DNA of 8,272 nucleotides from NCBI GenBank assembly GCA_024762845.1, contig JANTGQ010000051.1, forward strand, positions 1 through 8,272, written 5' to 3'. This DNA comes from Nitratifractor sp. (lineage in GTDB: Bacteria > Campylobacterota > Campylobacteria > Campylobacterales > Sulfurovaceae). Position 1 is the first letter of the stretch, and the number at the start of each line of letters is the position of its first letter. Of this stretch, positions 1 through 6,195 are shown piece after piece. Under the pieces are notes generated by a model. It was given only the letters and a program-made list of their open reading frames with translations. It ran no database searches and was not told the origin of the DNA. Position numbers and translations under genes: made by a program.

Positions 1-2
1 CA

Positions 3-89
3 CACAAGAAAATTTCGGATGCACTGCTGCATGGCAAGGCTATCAGTATTCATGAAAAAAGTTTAAAAGAGAAAAAGGATAATGCGTGA
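3..89 (+). CDS. C-terminal tail of an unidentified upstream protein (partial)
   Basis: An open frame enters from the left edge and runs for 28 codons to a TGA at 87-89. The visible tail is lysine-rich and hydrophilic (it begins HKKISDALLHGKAIS and ends KEKKDNA). The stop overlaps the GTG start of the next gene in a GTGA arrangement (86-89), a typical sign of translational coupling inside an operon, and this is the main reason to regard the frame as real. The other two forward frames stop at about 55 and 66 and show no such junction. Too little is visible to name the family. Confidence 0.5.
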   Translation, partial: HKKISDALLHGKAISIHEKSLKEKKDNA

Positions 90-682
90 TATTTGACCTG
101 AATAAAGACAAAAAGATAAATGAGACTTACAAACTTATGGCACAAACGATTATACCAAGACCGATTGCATGGGTTGTTACCGAAGATGAAGGTGTGGTAA
201 ATATTGCTCCATTCTCCTACTTTATAGGGCTCTCTTCCGAACCTGCATCTGTTTTGATATCTGTAGGGCATAAACCGGATGGAAGCCCCAAAGACACACT
301 GGCAAATATTAGAAAACATAAAAAGTGTACTATCTGCATGGTTAAAGAGGGCGACCTGGAGAAGATGCACTACAGCTCTAAAGCCTTGGATAGGGAGTTA
401 AGCGAAGCTCAACTCTTTTCGATAGAGACAGAGCGTCTGAAAGAGCATTACCCGCCGATGATTAAAAATGTCCCAGCTGCCTACTTTTGTACCCTGAATC
501 AAGAGATAGATTTAGGAGGCGGCACAACGATACCGCTTGTATTGAATGTAAATGAAATATTTATAGATGACAGTGCAGTTATTGACAAAGAGAGATTGAC
601 AATATCTTTTAAACCTGTAGCCCGCATAGGTAAAAGCTACGCTTTTTTAGGAGACGAGATAGGAGCACCGAAAATCCCGTAG
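86..682 (+). CDS. flavin reductase family protein (FMN-binding split barrel)
   Basis: This 198-residue protein is probably a cytosolic FMN-binding flavin reductase-like protein (PF01613 type), which would pass electrons from NAD(P)H to flavin or use bound FMN for an unknown reduction. Family-like blocks seen are IIPRPIAWV (residues 22-30), NIAPFSYF (39-46), the KDTLANI segment (69-75) and a C-terminal FKPVARIGKSYAFLGD block (175-190). The length suits a single-domain member. The start is GTG at 86, preceded by AAGGA about 6-7 nt upstream and overlapping the previous gene's stop. The alternative ATG at 82 is in another frame and stops after four codons. It is probably the last gene of an operon entering from the left. 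Substrate and partner cannot be read from sequence, and the family also includes proteins of unknown role. Confidence 0.85.
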   Translation: MIFDLNKDKKINETYKLMAQTIIPRPIAWVVTEDEGVVNIAPFSYFIGLSSEPASVLISVGHKPDGSPKDTLANIRKHKKCTICMVKEGDLEKMHYSSKALDRELSEAQLFSIETERLKEHYPPMIKNVPAAYFCTLNQEIDLGGGTTIPLVLNVNEIFIDDSAVIDKERLTISFKPVARIGKSYAFLGDEIGAPKIP

Positions 683-863
683 GGTATAGTAAATCTCTCT
701 ACAATGAGTAAAATTAGAGGTGCCCATATTTGATAGCATATGTTCTCTACAGTGTGGACAACACTACTAAAGAATGGGTATTGTCTATATTTTAAGCACC
801 AAGTCTTAGTAAAGTTTCAATATAATAGTATTATCTTGGATTATGCTGTAATATAGGATTAGT
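683..863. other. intergenic region before the ABC importer operon
   Basis: This 181-bp gap holds no credible ORF. It contains a small inverted repeat (AGTGT at 751-755, ACACT at 761-765). That hairpin sits inside a possible longer helix of TGCCCA (721-726) with TGGGTA (775-780), which needs one G-U pair. No T-tract follows, so it is not a convincing intrinsic terminator. The 3' end carries the likely promoter of the transporter operon. An 11-bp word at 715-725 recurs downstream of the operon at 3523-3533. Confidence 0.5.
821..834 (+). promoter_or_regulatory. likely -10 promoter element with overlapping palindrome, ABC importer operon
   Basis: A perfect TATAAT lies at 821-826 after an AT-rich stretch, 38 bp upstream of the ATPase start codon. 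No good -35 is visible at the usual distance, as is common for sigma-70 promoters in Campylobacterota. The -10 is overlapped by a perfect 13-bp palindrome, ATAATA-G-TATTAT (822-834), which could be an operator or only an AT-rich coincidence. Confidence 0.4.
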
Positions 864-1604
864 ATGGATAGTAATATTATTGAAATGAGACATGTTAATA
901 AGTTCTTTGGGGATTTTCAAGCATTGTATGATATAAATTTTAGTGTTAAACGGGGAGAGATTGTAGTTATTTGTGGACCCAGTGGGAGTGGTAAGTCTAC
1001 TTTAATTAGATGCATAAATAGGCTTGAAGAGATAGATGATGGTACTATATTGGTTGATGGTGTTAGTCTATATGACAAATCATCAAATCTCAATGCAATT
1101 CGGGCAGAAGCTGGTATGGTGTTTCAACATTTTAACCTTTTTCCACATCTTACTATTTTGGAAAATATTAATATTGGGCAGATTAAGGTGAAGTCAAGCT
1201 CTAAAGAAGAGGCAGCCGCACTCTCTATGGAGTTATTGAAAAAAGTAGGGCTTGATCACAAGGCGAATGAATATCCCTCTTCATTGAGTGGAGGGCAAAA
1301 ACAGCGTGTTGCAATTGCAAGAAGTTTGGCAATGAAACCAAAAGTTATCCTTTTTGATGAACCAACTTCTGCTTTGGATCCAGAGATGATTGGGGGAGTA
1401 CTGGATGTAATGAGATCGTTAGCCCAAGAGAATTATACAATTGTATGCGTAACGCATGAAATGGGATTTGCCAAGGAAGTTGGCGATAGAATTGTTTTTA
1501 TGGATCAGGGCAAAATAATTGAGATAGATACACCTACAGAGTTTTTTGAGCGACCAAAAAGCGATAGGGCCAAACACTTTTTAAAAGAGATATTAACACA
1601 CTAA
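864..1604 (+). CDS. polar amino acid ABC transporter, ATP-binding protein
   Basis: This 246-residue cytoplasmic ATPase would drive import through the membrane permease encoded two genes downstream. All nucleotide-binding motifs are intact and in order: Walker A GPSGSGKS (residues 38-45), Q-loop glutamine 88 in VFQHFNLFP, signature LSGGQKQR (141-148), Walker B VILFDEP (161-167) and the H-loop histidine 198 in CVTHEMGFA. The Q-loop wording, the length and the closing PTEFFERPKSDRAKHFL segment are typical of the GlnQ/HisP-like polar amino acid family (PAAT). The ATG at 864 follows AGGA at 855-858 with a 5-nt gap. It is the first gene of the operon, 77 bp ahead of the binding-protein gene. The exact amino acid transported cannot be assigned, so no symbol is given. 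Confidence 0.95.
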   Translation: MDSNIIEMRHVNKFFGDFQALYDINFSVKRGEIVVICGPSGSGKSTLIRCINRLEEIDDGTILVDGVSLYDKSSNLNAIRAEAGMVFQHFNLFPHLTILENINIGQIKVKSSSKEEAAALSMELLKKVGLDHKANEYPSSLSGGQKQRVAIARSLAMKPKVILFDEPTSALDPEMIGGVLDVMRSLAQENYTIVCVTHEMGFAKEVGDRIVFMDQGKIIEIDTPTEFFERPKSDRAKHFLKEILTH

Positions 1605-1670
1605 GTTACGTAGTAAGCATAAAGGGCTGAAACAGTGTTTTGTGGTCACTATATGGCTAAAAAATAAAAA

Positions 1671-1676
1671 AAGGAG
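1671..1676 (+). promoter_or_regulatory. strong ribosome binding site for the binding-protein gene
   Basis: AAGGAG at 1671-1676 sits 5 nt before the ATG at 1682. It is the clearest Shine-Dalgarno in the left half of the window, stronger than those of the ATPase or permease genes. This suits the usual excess of binding protein over membrane components. Confidence 0.7.
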
Positions 1677-1681
1677 AGATA

Positions 1682-2488
1682 ATGAAAAAGTTTTTATTAG
1701 CACTAATTGTGCTTTTCAATGTAACAGCCTGGGCAGGTGTTTCTAAAGTTTGGGAAGAGTCTGCACTTAATGCTATAGTAAAAAGAGGTGAACTTCGTGT
1801 AGGCTTGGAGCCTGGGTATATGCCATTTGAGATGAAAGATAAAAAAGGAAACATTATTGGTTTTGATGTTGATATGGTCAAAATGATGGCAAAAGAGATG
1901 GGGGTTAAGCTTAAGCTTGTACCTACTGCATGGGATGGTATTATCGCTGGTCTACTTACTGGTAAATATGATATGATCGCTTCAGGTATGACTATGACAC
2001 AGAAGAGAAATCTTAAAGTAAACTTTGCAAGTCCTTATATCTCTGCCGGTCAGACACTTATTGTCAGCGAGAAAGTTGCCGCGGTAGCCAAAACATGGCA
2101 AGATTTGGATGATCCAAAATATACCATTGTAACTAAGCTAGGAGTAACAGGTGAGATTGCTGCTAGAAAGATGTTTAAAAAAGCAAAGATTAGAACATTT
2201 GAAACAGAGGCAGATGCTGCGCAAGAAGTGCTTAACGGAAAGGCAGATGCATTTATATATGATAAACCTTACAATGTACTATTCATGGCAAAAAAGGGTG
2301 GTAAAGGCATTGTACACTGGGACAAAGACTTAACATTTGAACCATTTGGTTGGGCAGTTAGAAAGGGAGATCCAGACTTTTTAAATTGGTTAGATAATTT
2401 CCTTTATCAAGTAAAACATGACGGTAGATATGACAAAATTTACAAAAAGTGGATGGTTGATAGTAAGTGGCTGAAGAAGGTACAGTAG
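1682..2488 (+). CDS. periplasmic amino acid-binding protein of ABC importer (SBP_bac_3)
   Basis: This 268-residue solute-binding protein should capture a polar amino acid in the periplasm and deliver it to the adjacent permease. Residues 1-19 form a classic signal peptide: two lysines, a hydrophobic core, then AWA before G19. No lipobox cysteine is present, so it is probably soluble rather than lipid-anchored. The mature part follows the SBP_bac_3 (PF00497) pattern: GELRVGLEPGYMPFE (36-50), IGFDVDMVKMMA (59-70), WDGIIAGLLTGKYD (84-97) and MTMTQKRNLKVNFASPY (103-119). By family analogy R109 would hold the substrate carboxylate and D194 in FIYDKP the amino group. The chosen start gives the full signal peptide and follows a strong RBS. 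Its stop is 3 bp from the permease start. Specificity is not resolved. Confidence 0.94.
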   Translation: MKKFLLALIVLFNVTAWAGVSKVWEESALNAIVKRGELRVGLEPGYMPFEMKDKKGNIIGFDVDMVKMMAKEMGVKLKLVPTAWDGIIAGLLTGKYDMIASGMTMTQKRNLKVNFASPYISAGQTLIVSEKVAAVAKTWQDLDDPKYTIVTKLGVTGEIAARKMFKKAKIRTFETEADAAQEVLNGKADAFIYDKPYNVLFMAKKGGKGIVHWDKDLTFEPFGWAVRKGDPDFLNWLDNFLYQVKHDGRYDKIYKKWMVDSKWLKKVQ

Positions 2489-2491
2489 TTA

Positions 2492-3463
2492 ATGTCTAAG
2501 AATCGTCAAGGGGTGTTTGAGAGTAAAACTTTTGGAAAGCTTGGGGCAGTTGGATTCTACTTACTGCTTGCTATTGGGCTTTTTTATGCTGCAAGCAATA
2601 TGAATTACTCATGGAAGTGGAACAGTGTACCAAAATACTTTGCTTATGAGAAGATTGAGACAATTCCGGCAGACTTTGATGGTACGGTAGAACTTAAGAA
2701 GAAACAGCTTATACTAACCGGTAGTGATGGAGAGAAAAAAGTCTATCCAATCGTGGATAACTACCAACCTGCCGTTGACGATGGTGATGATATTTATTCA
2801 GGGGATTCAGTGTTAGAGAAGAAACATTGGGTATCCGGACCCCTTGTTAATGGATTAATAGTAACACTTAAGATATCGGCTTTAGGTGGGCTTATTGCTT
2901 TCTTTTTTGCAACGATACTCGCCTTTATGCGTATTAGTAAATTTCCCATACTGCAGTATATCGCCTCATCTTATATTACAGTGATTAGGGGAACCCCTTT
3001 GCTGGTACAGATTTTTATTTTCTATTTTATTATTGCTACGATATTTGATTTACCAAGATTCTATGCTGGTGCTATGTCTTTGGGGTTATTTTATGCTGCT
3101 TATATTGCAGAGGTGCTTAGGGGTGCAATACAGTCTATAGATAAAGGGCAGCATGAAGCTGCTAAATCACTTGGTATGAATTATGTACAGACTATGAGTG
3201 CTATAATTATGCCTCAAGCACTTAAAAGGGCTTTGCCAGCACTGGTTGGTGAAGTAATTGCACTTGTTAAGGACTCCTCTTTGGTATCTGTAATATCAAT
3301 TACAGATCTTACAAAAGTGGGAAGAGAGATTGTAGCTAATACATTTTCGCCTTTTGAAACGTGGTTAGTAGTAGCTTTAATGTACTTTGCGATTACATCT
3401 ATTTTATCTTTTGCAGGACACAGATGGGAACAAAAAATGAAGCTTAGAGGTGGTATGTCTTAG
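2492..3463 (+). CDS. amino acid ABC transporter permease with N-terminal periplasmic extension
   Basis: This 323-residue inner-membrane permease completes the importer. An N-terminal membrane segment (about 18-35) is followed by roughly 80 hydrophilic residues (about 38-117), probably periplasmic. A standard HisM/GlnP-like transmembrane domain follows, with hydrophobic segments near 120-145, 158-183, 190-208, 250-270 and 288-310. The EAA coupling loop is clear (EAAKSLGMNYVQTMSAIIMP, 222-241), and IRGTPLLVQ (165-173) is a family hallmark. Ordinary PAAT permeases are about 220 residues, so the extension accounts for the extra length. With only one permease gene, a homodimer is expected. The start lies 3 bp after the previous stop with only a distant AGAAGG (2475-2480), suggesting translational coupling. 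The alternative is an unrelated N-terminal fusion, but the frame is continuous. Confidence 0.93.
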   Translation: MSKNRQGVFESKTFGKLGAVGFYLLLAIGLFYAASNMNYSWKWNSVPKYFAYEKIETIPADFDGTVELKKKQLILTGSDGEKKVYPIVDNYQPAVDDGDDIYSGDSVLEKKHWVSGPLVNGLIVTLKISALGGLIAFFFATILAFMRISKFPILQYIASSYITVIRGTPLLVQIFIFYFIIATIFDLPRFYAGAMSLGLFYAAYIAEVLRGAIQSIDKGQHEAAKSLGMNYVQTMSAIIMPQALKRALPALVGEVIALVKDSSLVSVISITDLTKVGREIVANTFSPFETWLVVALMYFAITSILSFAGHRWEQKMKLRGGMS

Positions 3464-3679
3464 GTTTTTAAAGAGTACCATCGCGTTTTAATTGGTTCCT
3501 ATACTCTAATTTGTATTCTCTATAGAGGTGCCCTTTATTTTGTTCCCACAATTTTGTGGGAAAGTATATACCCGACAAAACTACAAAAGTCTCTCATTCG
3601 TAATCAACCCCCTAATTCCTTCATAATCTATTGCACAGCTACATCTCCAATGAATGACTAAAGTTGTTGCCCCTTTAGA
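3464..3679. other. intergenic region between convergent genes
   Basis: This 216-bp stretch separates the importer operon (+) from the convergent ATPase gene (-). It holds a perfect stem-loop (3543-3562) and a weak inverted repeat (3472-3480 with 3493-3507). It also holds a 6-bp-arm inverted repeat just past the ATPase stop (CTAAAG 3658-3663, CTTTAG 3673-3678) and the second copy of an 11-bp word (3523-3533). No convincing coding frame is seen. Confidence 0.55.
3543..3562. terminator. perfect stem-loop between convergent genes, possible bidirectional terminator
   Basis: Arms TTCCCACAA (3543-3551) and TTGTGGGAA (3554-3562) are perfectly complementary and separated by TT. The hairpin lies 80 bp past the permease stop and 118 bp past the ATPase stop. 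No run of T follows it on either strand, so an intrinsic terminator is only one reading. A protein-binding palindrome or a remnant of a mobile-element end is also possible. Confidence 0.4.
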
Positions 3680-4885
3680 TTAATATAAAAATCCAAACAA
3701 CCAAAGAGGCAATTTATTGCCAAAACCAATTTCTATATCGTCAGCCACAACAAAGCTATTTTCTAAATCTTTAATCTGATTAAAACTCTTATTTTTCCCG
3801 CCGATTTCGAAGGTATTTTTTTCATCAACTAAAAAATCGCCTCTATCTTTGTAGTAAATGCTATGCTCAAAACTAATTTGCGATGCAAAAAAACTCTCTC
3901 TTATGCTTCCTATTTTTGGCTCAATGGATAATATATTAAAAAGTGTTGGGTTTGATAGATATAGTTTATCTGGTTTTTGCAAGTTTTTAAATCTTTTTGC
4001 CTCGTAAACGATGTGGCGTAAAAGCTCTGCTTTGTGTAGATACTCTATATATTTATAGAGTGTTACTTTGGCAATACCAACTCTTTTTGCAAGTTTTTCT
4101 ATGCTTAACTCCATCGGTTCAGAGACACAAATACTAACCAAAAGTTTTTTTAAAGCTACTATTTTTTCACCGGATAGGTTATAGATAGAGCTTAAGTCTT
4201 TGTATAAAATTGTATTTATTGTATCAAGTAGCATTTGGCTAAATTTATCTTGATTCTCAAAATAGAATGGATAAGCGCCAACTTTTAAATAGTTATCGAA
4301 ATGTTTTAAAACCCTTTCGTCATTTAAATTATTGATAATCTCATTTGCTATATTTGTATGATTTTGTAAAATATCTATTAGAGCATAGCTTTTGAGAGTT
4401 ACATTTAAAGATAATTCTAAAAACTCTTTAAAAGATAAAATTGGTAGATGATACATAGCGTATCTTCTTGCAAAAGATGGGTTTGTTATCTTAATTGCAC
4501 TTGAACCAGAAAAGAGCACTTTTATATTTAAAAAATCATAAATACTTTTCAGCTCTTGTTCAAAATTTTTAGCTTCATGAATTTCGTCTATTAAGATATA
4601 TTTGCCACCATACTTATAAAACTCCTGAGCCAATTTAAAAATAGATATGCCTGAAAGTATTGGATGGTCGCAAGAGATATAAAGCATTTCATCACTTTTA
4701 AAATTATAGTTTTTGGCAATTTGTAACATTAAAGTAGTCTTTCCAGCCCCACGAGAACCATATATGCCTATAAATTTTGAATTGCTATTTATTATATTTT
4801 CAAATAGAAATCTCTTATAACTATATTTTATATTGTTTAATTTGTAACTAGAAATTACAAATAGCTCATTTAATAAAGTTTTCAT
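3680..4885 (-). CDS. AAA_14/DUF4143 family ATPase
   Basis: This 401-residue protein belongs to the prokaryotic AAA_14 plus DUF4143 ATPase group, widely scattered among bacteria and archaea, mostly of unknown function. Walker A is GSRGAGKTT (43-51), Walker B YILIDEIHE (96-104), sensor-like VLFSGSSA (123-130), followed by ARRYAMYHLPILSFKEFL (139-156), usual for this family. Residues 261-289 look like a winged-helix/HTH segment (SIEKLAKRVGIAKVTLYKYI). The C-terminus has a PD-(D/E)XK-like pattern: D354 followed by E360-x-G-G-K363. The ATG at 4885 is preceded by GGTGGA three nt upstream. The gene stands alone, convergent with the importer and separated from the operon upstream by a MITE-like repeat. 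It is visibly richer in A and T (Asn, Ile, Lys, Phe codons) than its neighbours, consistent with horizontal acquisition. Partner and target are unknown. Confidence 0.9.
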   Translation of the reverse strand: MKTLLNELFVISSYKLNNIKYSYKRFLFENIINSNSKFIGIYGSRGAGKTTLMLQIAKNYNFKSDEMLYISCDHPILSGISIFKLAQEFYKYGGKYILIDEIHEAKNFEQELKSIYDFLNIKVLFSGSSAIKITNPSFARRYAMYHLPILSFKEFLELSLNVTLKSYALIDILQNHTNIANEIINNLNDERVLKHFDNYLKVGAYPFYFENQDKFSQMLLDTINTILYKDLSSIYNLSGEKIVALKKLLVSICVSEPMELSIEKLAKRVGIAKVTLYKYIEYLHKAELLRHIVYEAKRFKNLQKPDKLYLSNPTLFNILSIEPKIGSIRESFFASQISFEHSIYYKDRGDFLVDEKNTFEIGGKNKSFNQIKDLENSFVVADDIEIGFGNKLPLWLFGFLY

Positions 4886-4894
4886 TTATCCACC

Positions 4895-4922
4895 ATAATA
4901 GTTTAATTAAATAAACTATTAT
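4895..4922. promoter_or_regulatory. perfect 28-bp palindrome at the ATPase promoter (candidate operator)
   Basis: Arms ATAATAGTTTA (4895-4905) and TAAACTATTAT (4912-4922) match perfectly around a 6-bp AT spacer. The palindrome lies 10 bp upstream of the ATPase start codon and its distal arm covers most of the -10 hexamer, so a protein bound here should block transcription. The ATPase's own HTH-like segment makes autoregulation a reasonable but unproven guess. As RNA it would instead form a weak AU-rich hairpin. Confidence 0.5.
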
Positions 4923-4926
4923 AGCA
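4918..4926 (-). promoter_or_regulatory. extended -10 promoter of the ATPase gene
   Basis: Read on the - strand this is TGCTATAAT, a perfect extended -10 (TGnTATAAT). Transcription would begin near 4911, giving a leader of about 26 nt before the ATG at 4885. The usual -35 position (about 4941-4946) shows no good match, which an extended -10 can tolerate. Confidence 0.5.
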
Positions 4927-4995
4927 TAATATAGGTTAATTAGTTTTTAATACAAAAATAAGGTAAAGCATGATATGCAAGGAGTGATAGGAGGC

Positions 4996-5000
4996 ATAAA
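4996..5000. repeat. target-site duplication, left copy (ATAAA)
   Basis: ATAAA directly abuts the left end of the MITE-like element, and the identical ATAAA at 5163-5167 directly abuts its right end. A 5-bp duplication exactly at both ends is the footprint of a transposition event. Confidence 0.75.
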
Positions 5001-5162
5001 CCCGGATTTTGCAATAGACATCACATAATATGCATCAGTCATTATACTATGGGCATTTAAAAAAAACCATCGATTAACCTATGGGTTAAACTCAAGTTTT
5101 TTGCAAACACCCATAGCACAAGCACTTGATACATCTTTTGCAATTCTATTGCACAATCCGGG
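5001..5162. mobile_element. complete MITE-like element with 18-bp terminal inverted repeats
   Basis: This 162-bp non-coding element has terminal inverted repeats CCCGGATTTTGCAATAGA (5001-5018) and TCTATTGCACAATCCGGG (5145-5162), 17 of 18 positions complementary. The arms continue as imperfect complements inward (CTATGGG at 5048-5054 against CCCATAG at 5110-5116). The whole element could fold into one long hairpin capped by an inner stem TTAACC (5074-5079) / GGTTAA (5084-5089). It is flanked by ATAAA duplications. No transposase frame fits, so it must be mobilised in trans. The CCCGG-type ends and 5-bp duplication recall IS1380-like or related DDE transposons, but that family assignment is a guess. 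It lies between the 3' end of the five-gene operon and the ATPase promoter. Confidence 0.85.
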
Positions 5163-5167
5163 ATAAA
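5163..5167. repeat. target-site duplication, right copy (ATAAA)
   Basis: Right-hand partner of the ATAAA at 4996-5000, abutting the end of the 162-bp element. The 68 bp that follow, up to the permease stop, hold no gene or clear signal. Confidence 0.75.
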
Positions 5168-5235
5168 GTAAACTTTTCAGAAATAAGTTAAGGGAGTCTT
5201 TAATAATAGTGAAGCCAATGTATAGAGCTACCGTA

Positions 5236-5754
5236 CTACGCTTCTGCTTTTGATGCTCTGTTTTGGTTAACTGTATCCATAAACCACCCTTGCAGTAGCG
5301 CGAAAAGTAGTATATATAGGGAGATTACTATTGTGTATCCGGTTCCAAAAAGTGCTATCATAAAGGGTAGCATGGGTATTTTTATGGCTCTGGCGTAGAA
5401 GAATATTAGCAGGAGGCTATCTTTAACTCCGTGTGAGCGAAGCTCTTGAATTGTTGGGTACCAGACATACATGGGTCCATGGCTTATAATACCGGCGAGG
5501 AGGGCGTAGATGACTCCTTTTGCTCCGCTCTCTTTTCCGAAGTGTTTTACTATCTGTTTTGGTTTTAGAAAGTAGTTTATAAGCGCTGTTACAATGATAA
5601 TTAAGAGAAATATCGGGAGTAGTTGGTAGAGAATTGCCCAAACTTTTTGAAGTGCAAGAAGTGCATTTTCTCGGTCGATAACAAAGAGAATCAGATAGAT
5701 AGTAAATACAATATATAGAAATTTTAAACCTTTAAACTGCACACCTTTTTTCAT
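5236..5754 (-). CDS. half-size permease, PF03773/YraQ-like (second half)
   Basis: This 172-residue inner-membrane protein resembles one half of a PF03773-type permease (the family of YraQ and ArsP). Hydrophobic segments lie near 10-27, 37-62, 79-96, 111-136 and 138-158. The family-like core is AGIISHGPMYVWYPTIQEL (87-105) followed by a charged turn and RAIKIPMLP (122-130). The CxC-type cysteines of organoarsenical exporters in the family are absent. Its ATG overlaps the previous gene's stop in ATGA (5751-5754), and AAAGGA (5764-5769) is the probable RBS. It is the last gene of the operon. It very likely pairs with the preceding 147-residue protein, together matching a normal full-length permease of about 320 residues. 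Substrate is unknown. Confidence 0.75.
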   Translation of the reverse strand: MKKGVQFKGLKFLYIVFTIYLILFVIDRENALLALQKVWAILYQLLPIFLLIIIVTALINYFLKPKQIVKHFGKESGAKGVIYALLAGIISHGPMYVWYPTIQELRSHGVKDSLLLIFFYARAIKIPMLPFMIALFGTGYTIVISLYILLFALLQGWFMDTVNQNRASKAEA

Positions 5755-6194
5755 GATGCAAATCCTTTAAGTGTTAGTACTGTAAAAAATGCCACCAGTA
5801 TTGTGCTAATGAGTGTTAAGATATTTTTATAGAGTGTAAAACGTAGCCCAAATACAGAGGCTTCTGCAGGTAGTTGTACAATGCCCAATGTAACCCACGA
5901 GAGTATAAATGCAGTGACTGCATAGAGAGAGACACCCTGTTTCAACAACCCATCGGCAATAAGATAGCTCACAGCCGGGTTTCCAGACGAGATCGCTCCT
6001 GCTACTGTACCTGTAGAAATATCTGCAACTAAACCGTGTCCAAATAATTGGGCGAGCATGCCGGGTGTAACATAGATTTGCATAAGAGCAACCAAGCCTA
6101 TAACTCCTAAGAGCATAGGCATCATAGTTAGAATGCTCATGGTGGCTTTGCTTATTGCTTTTTTTGCTGTCATTGGCTCGTTTTGTTTTTTCAT
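5751..6194 (-). CDS. half-size permease, PF03773/YraQ-like (first half)
   Basis: This 147-residue membrane protein has a positively charged N-terminus (so N-in), a long hydrophobic segment near 19-41, a glycine- and serine-rich re-entrant-like loop TVAGAISSGNPAVSYLIADGL (63-83), and further segments near 87-108 and 123-143. The loop occupies the place where full-length PF03773 permeases carry a conserved GxxxPxxS/C motif, here SSGNP (69-73). The start lies one nt after the oxidoreductase stop and the end overlaps the next permease gene by 4 bp, so both halves should be translated in step. It probably forms a heteromeric permease with that protein. The alternative is that each half forms its own oligomer. 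Confidence 0.75.
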   Translation of the reverse strand: MKKQNEPMTAKKAISKATMSILTMMPMLLGVIGLVALMQIYVTPGMLAQLFGHGLVADISTGTVAGAISSGNPAVSYLIADGLLKQGVSLYAVTAFILSWVTLGIVQLPAEASVFGLRFTLYKNILTLISTILVAFFTVLTLKGFAS

Positions 6195-6195
6195 C

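Noticed and set aside
50..370. Open frame of 106 codons on the - strand
   Set aside because: It lies antisense inside the flavin reductase gene, has no family resemblance and no RBS.
1605..1681. Terminator between ATPase and binding-protein genes
   Set aside because: Only 4-bp inverted repeats (such as TTAC/GTAA) and no T-tract. The genes are more likely co-transcribed.
1657..1881. Open frame of 74 codons on the - strand
   Set aside because: Antisense to the signal peptide and first domain of the binding protein. It is a low-complexity shadow frame.
2151..2333. Open frame of 60 codons on the + strand
   Set aside because: Out-of-frame shadow inside the binding-protein gene.
5423..5641. Open frame of 72 codons on the - strand
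   Set aside because: Shifted frame inside the 172-residue permease. Its composition is not protein-like for a membrane neighbour and it has no RBS.
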